From the NCBI GenBank assembly GCA_050942995.1, contig JBMNOI010000138.1, positions 1-9,285 of the forward strand: 9,285 nucleotides of DNA, in the 5' to 3' direction. The notes beneath the pieces were generated by a model, which saw only the letters and a list, made by a program, of their open reading frames with translations, had not been told where the DNA came from and did not search any database. Positions 6,055 to 9,285 of this stretch are shown in pieces (within the stretch, counting starts at the first letter, position 1; the number at the start of each line of letters is the position of its first letter). The stretch is from JBMNOI01 sp050942995 (lineage in GTDB: Bacteria; Chloroflexota; Anaerolineae; UBA1429). Position numbers and translations under genes: made by a program.

Positions 6055-7017
6055 ATGAAAGGAATCACGCCGGTGGATACGCAAAGAGAGTTATTTCCCT
6101 TTGGAAATCCCGACGCCGTCGAGCTACCGCCCAAGCCCGACCTCGAATCGACCAGCACCGTCAAAGAGGCGCTTCCTGAATTCCAGGAGCACATGGCCCG
6201 CAAAGAGTTCACCACCAATACGGTCAAGGCCTTTCTACACGACATGGGATTGTTTGCCGAGTTTGTGGGCCCTGAGGCGACGCTAAAAGATTGCTCGACC
6301 GAAAAGCTGCGCCAGTTCATCCATTACCTGCAACACGAGCGCGGAGCCCCCTGCTCTCCCAAATCGCTGGACCGGCGCATCACGACGCTCAAGGTATTCT
6401 TTGGCTGGCTGGCCGATCATGGCATCGTGCCGAACGATCCCGCCGCGCCTCTGGTCCACGATCGAGCCCAATCACCCCTACCGCACATATTGACACCGGA
6501 GCAGGCTGAAAACATCCTGGATATCGCCCGTTCGATGCGCGATGCCGACGAGGCGCCCGATGCGCGCCCCTATCTGCTGCTTTCGTTGCTGCTTGCCACC
6601 GGCATCAAAAAGGCCGAATGCATGCGCATCTCCCTGAAGCACATCGATCTGACCGACGTGCAACGGCCTGCCGTCTATATCCATTACGACAAGCCACGTC
6701 AGCGCTTCAAGTCACGCCTGCTGGCTCTGCCGCCCGATTGGCCCGCCACGCTAGAGATCTATCTGCGACGCTATCAGCCCAAAGAGATGCTGTTCGAGTG
6801 CACGCCGCGCAATCTGGAATATGTGCTGCACAATATCTCTGCCGTGGCCGGTCTGCGCCATCCGCTGACCTTTGAGGCGCTGCGATGGACATCGGCAGTG
6901 CATTCGTTCCGCGAGGGGATGGACGAAGAGCGCCTGCGCAAACGACTGGGGCTATCGCGCATCTCCTGGCGCGAGACCCTGCCGATCATTCAAACGCTGG
7001 CCGAGGGGCCTCTCTGA
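6055..7017 (+). CDS. tyrosine-recombinase-like protein lacking most catalytic residues
   Basis: The 320-residue product has the two-domain layout of XerC/D-type tyrosine recombinases. There is a helical SAM-like DNA-binding domain (about 35-125, with TVKAFLHDMGLFAEF and SLDRRITTLKVFFGWL) and a catalytic-domain fold from about 145 (LTPEQAENIL, then LLLATGIKKAECMRI). The active site is degraded. The first Arg of TGLR is K185, the His of HxLRH is E274, only R277 of that box remains, the His of LGH is L300, and the position of the nucleophile Tyr, nine residues later, is L309. No Tyr occurs after Y256. A lysine of the beta hairpin may survive (K213 or K219). It probably binds DNA without cutting it, or represents a decayed integrase; the reading frame is otherwise intact. 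The start is uncertain: ATG 6055 has no ribosome binding site, while GTG 6073 has AAAGGA nine bases upstream and would shorten the protein by six residues. Confidence 0.85.
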   Translation: MKGITPVDTQRELFPFGNPDAVELPPKPDLESTSTVKEALPEFQEHMARKEFTTNTVKAFLHDMGLFAEFVGPEATLKDCSTEKLRQFIHYLQHERGAPCSPKSLDRRITTLKVFFGWLADHGIVPNDPAAPLVHDRAQSPLPHILTPEQAENILDIARSMRDADEAPDARPYLLLSLLLATGIKKAECMRISLKHIDLTDVQRPAVYIHYDKPRQRFKSRLLALPPDWPATLEIYLRRYQPKEMLFECTPRNLEYVLHNISAVAGLRHPLTFEALRWTSAVHSFREGMDEERLRKRLGLSRISWRETLPIIQTLAEGPL

Positions 7018-7117
7018 GTCGGCGTAACGCAAGATAATCGCATTTAGAGTTTTTGCATCCACAAATGCCCATCTCCAAAGTGCGATTGTCCCGGGTGTCG
7101 CCGTTTTGGGGGGGCTG
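7018..7117. other. short convergent gap with imperfect inverted repeats
   Basis: This is the gap between the stops of the recombinase-like gene and mobA. GATAATCGCA (near 7033-7042) can pair with TGCGATTGTC (near 7081-7090) with one G-T pair, and inside it GCATTT can pair with AAATGC. These could form a bidirectional terminator, but there is no clean stem followed by a T-run, so I call it only tentatively. Confidence 0.3.
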
Positions 7118-7741
7118 TCAGGATCGCGCCCTGTTACCGGCCAGCCGCGCCTCGGCGCGGGCCAGATCCTCGGGCGTATTGACGTTAAAGAATACGTCGG
7201 CGGTAAAGGGCACCAGTTCGGTCTCGTCGAGATAGAGGGCATTCAATGCGGCGCAAAAAGCGCTCACCCGCCGCTCGCCCTGAGAGAGGAATCGTTCGAG
7301 GATGGGCAGGCAACGCCGGTGATACAGAGCGTGCAGGGGTTCTAGCCCCACCGTCAGTCGGGGAATGACGGCGTCATAATCGTCGCGACGGTCGATCATG
7401 TGCTGCAGCAGATCCTGCTCTAAAAAGGGCATATCGCAGGCCACAATCAGGCACAGGTCATGGCGGGCGGCTGCCAGCGCCGCCGCCATTCCGGCCAGCA
7501 CCCCCCGATTCAAAGCGCTGTCATAGATCAACCGCCCCGCCTCTACCGGCAGACGCTGTCCCCGACGCGCCACCACCATCACGTCATCGCTCAAACCGTC
7601 CAGCCGCCGCAGAGTATGAGCCAGCAAAGGTTCCCCCGCCAGTAACACGTCGGCCTTGTGTCGACCGAGCCGGCGGCCCTTTCCGCCGGCCAGTATCGCC
7701 ACACTTACAGCTTTATGTCGAGAGGGGTGCCGTTGCATCAT
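7118..7741 (-). CDS. mobA: molybdenum cofactor guanylyltransferase
   Basis: This is a cytoplasmic nucleotidyltransferase that joins GMP from GTP to Mo-molybdopterin to make the guanine dinucleotide cofactor of DMSO-reductase-type enzymes. In the 207-residue protein the nucleotide-binding loop LAGGKGRRLGRHKA covers 17-30 (K29 conserved), and the metal-binding ACDMPF has D103. GLEPLHALY (132-140) and FFNVNTPEDL (184-193) are typical of MobA rather than of other sugar-nucleotide transferases. A cytidylyltransferase relative is the main alternative. ATG 7741 overlaps the degV stop as ATGA, and no ribosome binding site precedes it, so translation should be coupled to degV. ATG 7738 directly after it, or ATG 7756 upstream, are less likely starts. 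No molybdoenzyme or other cofactor gene is in the window. Confidence 0.9.
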   Translation of the reverse strand: MMQRHPSRHKAVSVAILAGGKGRRLGRHKADVLLAGEPLLAHTLRRLDGLSDDVMVVARRGQRLPVEAGRLIYDSALNRGVLAGMAAALAAARHDLCLIVACDMPFLEQDLLQHMIDRRDDYDAVIPRLTVGLEPLHALYHRRCLPILERFLSQGERRVSAFCAALNALYLDETELVPFTADVFFNVNTPEDLARAEARLAGNRARS

Positions 7742-8604
7742 TCTAGCGTGTAGCAAAGTCCGACCGTGCCCGGACCGGAATGCACCGACAGCGCCGGGCT
7801 CAGATCACACATCAGCATCTCCACAGGGTGGACCGCCTGGCGTACCATCTGGCCGAGTTGTTCGGCCTCTTTGTGGGCCACCGCATGGGTCAACGCCACC
7901 CGCACATTTCGTCTCCCCTCGACAGCCCGCTCCACGAGCGAGACGATACGTTTGTAAGCGCCCATCCGGCTGCGGGCCACTCCCAGCGTGGTGATCTCAC
8001 CGTCTTCCATGCTGACCAGCGGTTTGATATTCAGCACCGAGCTGAGCAGATGACTGGCCCGGCCGATGCGTCCGCCCATATACAGGTAGCGCAACGTATC
8101 GGCCGTCTGGATCATATGCGTCACCGGCAGCATACGCTGCGCCAGCGCCAGGATATCATCCAGTGTGGCGCCGTCGGCTGCCGCTCGCGCCGCCTGCAGA
8201 GTGATCCATCCGTGACACATGGACACATTGCGCGTGTCCACCACCTCGATGCGCACGCCTCGCAGCCGCTGAAGGGCCATATCTCGGCCGATTGTGGCCG
8301 CCTGAAACGCGCCACTGCCCGTCGATGTCATATGAAAGGAGACGATCTCCCCGGCCTTTTCGGCCAGCGCGAGAAATCGCTCCAGATAATCGCCGGGACC
8401 GGGATTGGCCGTGCGGGGCAGTTCGGCGTCATCGGGCAGGCCACGCATATACTCTCCAAAGGGAACCGGCATTACATCGACCATATCTCGGGCCGCGCGA
8501 CCGTCGTAGTGGATATAGTAGGGCACCATGCTGATCTGATACCGCTCGTACATCTCGAGCGGCAAACTGGCCGTGCTATCAGTAACCACAGCTACCTGGG
8601 CCAT
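7738..8604 (-). CDS. DegV family protein (FakB-like fatty-acid-binding protein)
   Basis: The 288-residue product has the DegV two-domain fold that encloses one fatty acid. In characterised FakB proteins this is handed to the kinase FakA to make acyl-phosphate. Motifs in order: AVVTDSTASLP (5-15), TANPGPGDYLE (65-75, normally TSQPSPGDF), MTSTGSGAFQAA (92-103), the GGRIGR turn (177-182), LNIKPL (191-196), and VHSGPGTVGL (274-283), whose H275 corresponds to the carboxylate-binding histidine of FakB. ATG 8604 is chosen because AGGAGG lies six bases upstream. The 29 codons open before it run through a terminator and are not coding. mobA follows with a four-base overlap. No good promoter is visible between 8604 and the terminator, so expression may depend on read-through from acpP. 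No FakA kinase is in the window. Confidence 0.93.
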   Translation of the reverse strand: MAQVAVVTDSTASLPLEMYERYQISMVPYYIHYDGRAARDMVDVMPVPFGEYMRGLPDDAELPRTANPGPGDYLERFLALAEKAGEIVSFHMTSTGSGAFQAATIGRDMALQRLRGVRIEVVDTRNVSMCHGWITLQAARAAADGATLDDILALAQRMLPVTHMIQTADTLRYLYMGGRIGRASHLLSSVLNIKPLVSMEDGEITTLGVARSRMGAYKRIVSLVERAVEGRRNVRVALTHAVAHKEAEQLGQMVRQAVHPVEMLMCDLSPALSVHSGPGTVGLCYTLE

Positions 8605-8610
8605 GCCCAA

Positions 8611-8616
8611 CCTCCT
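8611..8616 (-). promoter_or_regulatory. Shine-Dalgarno site of the degV gene
   Basis: AGGAGG lies six bases before ATG 8604 on the minus strand. It fixes the start against a possible 29-codon extension. Confidence 0.85.
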
Positions 8617-8659
8617 GTCCCACAAGTGCTCGGACAGCGCCCGAGAAGATGGCCGAACG

Positions 8660-8694
8660 AAAAAAGGGATGCCTTCAGAACCCTTCAGCATCCC
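8660..8694 (-). terminator. Rho-independent terminator after acpP
   Basis: On the minus strand GGGATGC (8694-8688) pairs with GCATCCC (8672-8666), with a small inner GAA/TTC pairing in the 15-base loop. The stem is followed directly by six T (8665-8660). It lies between acpP and degV, 36-70 bases after the acpP stop. Confidence 0.8.
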
Positions 8695-8709
8695 CGTTCA
8701 TCGTCTCTT

Positions 8710-8729
8710 AAAACCCCGACGAGTCGGTG
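8710..8729 (-). terminator. short first terminator directly after acpP
   Basis: On the minus strand CCGA (8727-8724) pairs with TCGG (8719-8716) around a CTCG loop and is followed by GG and TTTT. The stem is only four to five pairs. It begins within a few bases of the acpP stop codon and may work in tandem with the stronger hairpin downstream. Confidence 0.4.
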
Positions 8730-8730
8730 G

Positions 8731-8961
8731 CTATCCTCTGTCTTCCAGATACTTGACCGCATCGGCCACGGTAGTGATCTTTTGAGCATCCTCATCCGAG
8801 ATCGAGCCGCCAAACTCTTTCTCGAATGCCATGATCAACTCGACGAGGTCCAGCGAGTCCGCCTCCAGATCCTCGCGAAAGCTCGCCTCCATCGTCACCT
8901 TGTCCTCATCAACCCCGAGCTGATCCACGATGATGGTTTTGACCTTTTCAAACGTGTCCAT
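8731..8961 (-). CDS. acpP: acyl carrier protein
   Basis: This is a 76-residue acyl carrier protein, the small acidic cytoplasmic carrier of growing fatty acids in type II synthesis. The phosphopantetheine attachment serine is S36 in LEADSLDLVEL, followed by the recognition helix DLVELIMAFEKEF. The C-terminal ISDEDAQKITTVADAVKYLE is the usual helix III/IV region. Length and placement match E. coli AcpP closely. The start is ATG 8961, with GGGAGGA four bases upstream; an in-frame ATG at 9078 would add 39 unrelated residues and is not used. The gene has its own promoter and terminators and no fab gene next to it inside the window. The next gene on the same strand is DegV, which in the FakA/FakB route supplies acyl groups that can reach ACP. 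Confidence 0.97.
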   Translation of the reverse strand: MDTFEKVKTIIVDQLGVDEDKVTMEASFREDLEADSLDLVELIMAFEKEFGGSISDEDAQKITTVADAVKYLEDRG

Positions 8962-9100
8962 TGTGTCCTCCCTACGAGATATGAGCGTCCTGGTTTCCCC
9001 GCGGCGACGCCTCCGTCGACACACCGGTTGACGTGAGACTCGGGGCGTGTGGCATCGGGATGCGGTACGGGGCTGCAATCACCTCCGCCCATTGCATCCG

Positions 9101-9129
9101 ATTATACCATCCACCCGGCTCATCGTCAA
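9101..9129 (-). promoter_or_regulatory. sigma70-type promoter of acpP
   Basis: On the minus strand there is TTGACG (9129-9124), a 17-base spacer, and a perfect TATAAT (9106-9101). It is the best promoter of the window, fitting a highly expressed gene. The start would be near 9094, with a leader of about 133 nt before acpP. Confidence 0.8.
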
Positions 9130-9138
9130 CAGAGCCGG
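9115..9138. promoter_or_regulatory. 7-10-7 inverted repeat around the acpP -35 box
   Basis: CCGGCTC (9115-9121) and GAGCCGG (9132-9138) are perfect inverted arms, ten bases apart, that bracket the -35 hexamer of the acpP promoter. The shape and position suit an operator for a dimeric regulator of lipid synthesis. No known consensus such as that of FapR or FabT is recognised. Confidence 0.45.
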
Positions 9139-9219
9139 TCAGTCCATGCCGGGGGCCGGCGGGTCGTTACTCCTAACACCCGTCGTAGCAGAGGGTTACG
9201 CGTGTATGCCGTTTCCCCT

Positions 9220-9257
9220 AAAAAGAATCGGTCCGCCGCATATGGGGCGGACCGATT
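9220..9257 (-). terminator. 12-bp hairpin with T-tract, probable end of a leftward gene outside the window
   Basis: AATCGGTCCGCC (9226-9237) pairs perfectly over 12 bp with 9246-9257, with an eight-base loop. In the leftward direction the stem is followed by C and five T (9224-9220), the form of an intrinsic terminator. The rightward direction has no T-run. It insulates the acpP promoter from whatever lies to the right. Confidence 0.65.
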
Positions 9258-9285
9258 ATACTATAGGTAAGCGATTGGTGGGACA

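Larger units (their letters stand above)
8962..9285. other. acpP leader and upstream region to the right edge
   Basis: There is no supported gene here. From left to right it holds the acpP leader of about 130 nt, including a small stem CGACG/CGTCG at 9005-9018, then the acpP promoter with its inverted repeat, then about 85 bases (9139-9224) in which I see nothing recognisable, and then the long hairpin at 9226-9257. The last 28 bases could hold the end of a leftward gene, since stop codons occur in two frames right before the hairpin. Confidence 0.65.

Noticed and set aside
8605..8691. N-terminal extension of the DegV protein by 29 residues
   Set aside because: The stretch runs through the acpP terminator, and AGGAGG directly precedes ATG 8604, which begins the usual DegV N-terminus AVVTDSTAS.

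Overview
The window looks like a chromosomal segment from a GC-rich bacterium. The mix of genes (a 76-residue acyl carrier protein standing alone, M3B oligoendopeptidase F, a DegV protein, and a secreted or anchored Thr/Pro-rich protein of the 'TPTPSPS' type) would suit a member of the Chloroflexota. That placement is inference from protein style, not from a marker gene. Almost every gene has a clear Shine-Dalgarno site, and several have good sigma70-type promoters, so boundaries can be set with some precision.

Left part (1-2340): a GH1 beta-glucosidase, cut by the left edge, is read leftwards. It is divergent from an aldolase of the DHDPS/NAL superfamily whose residues best fit 4-hydroxy-2-oxoglutarate aldolase. 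Each has its own promoter in the 178-bp gap, and a near-perfect palindrome is centred on the aldolase -35 box. A strong hairpin closes the aldolase gene and probably also the convergent pepF gene.

Middle (2379-6054): pepF (zinc oligoendopeptidase F, HELGH) and, upstream of it on the same strand, an unrecognised protein. That protein has a hydrophobic N-terminus, a long Thr/Pro-rich stretch and an extremely charged C-terminus built partly from an exact 57-bp tandem duplication. The two have separate promoters. A gene-poor stretch of about 465 bp follows, with divergent promoters and a possible structured leader.

Right part (6055-9285): a tyrosine-recombinase-like protein that has lost most of the catalytic residues, including the tyrosine, is read rightwards. 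Then come mobA, a DegV-family fatty-acid-binding protein and acpP, all read leftwards. degV and mobA overlap by ATGA and must be one operon. acpP has an excellent promoter with a 7-10-7 inverted repeat around its -35 box, a leader of about 130 nt and one or two terminators before degV. The acpP/DegV neighbourhood makes sense biochemically, because DegV (FakB) proteins carry fatty acids towards acyl-phosphate and acyl-ACP formation. A long hairpin with a T-tract at the right edge probably ends another leftward gene outside the window.

I see no CRISPR array, rRNA, tRNA or insertion sequence. Most genes are ordinary housekeeping or metabolism. The items most worth a second look are the catalytically degenerate recombinase, the repeat-rich charged protein with its possible translational control, and the two promoter-centred palindromes.
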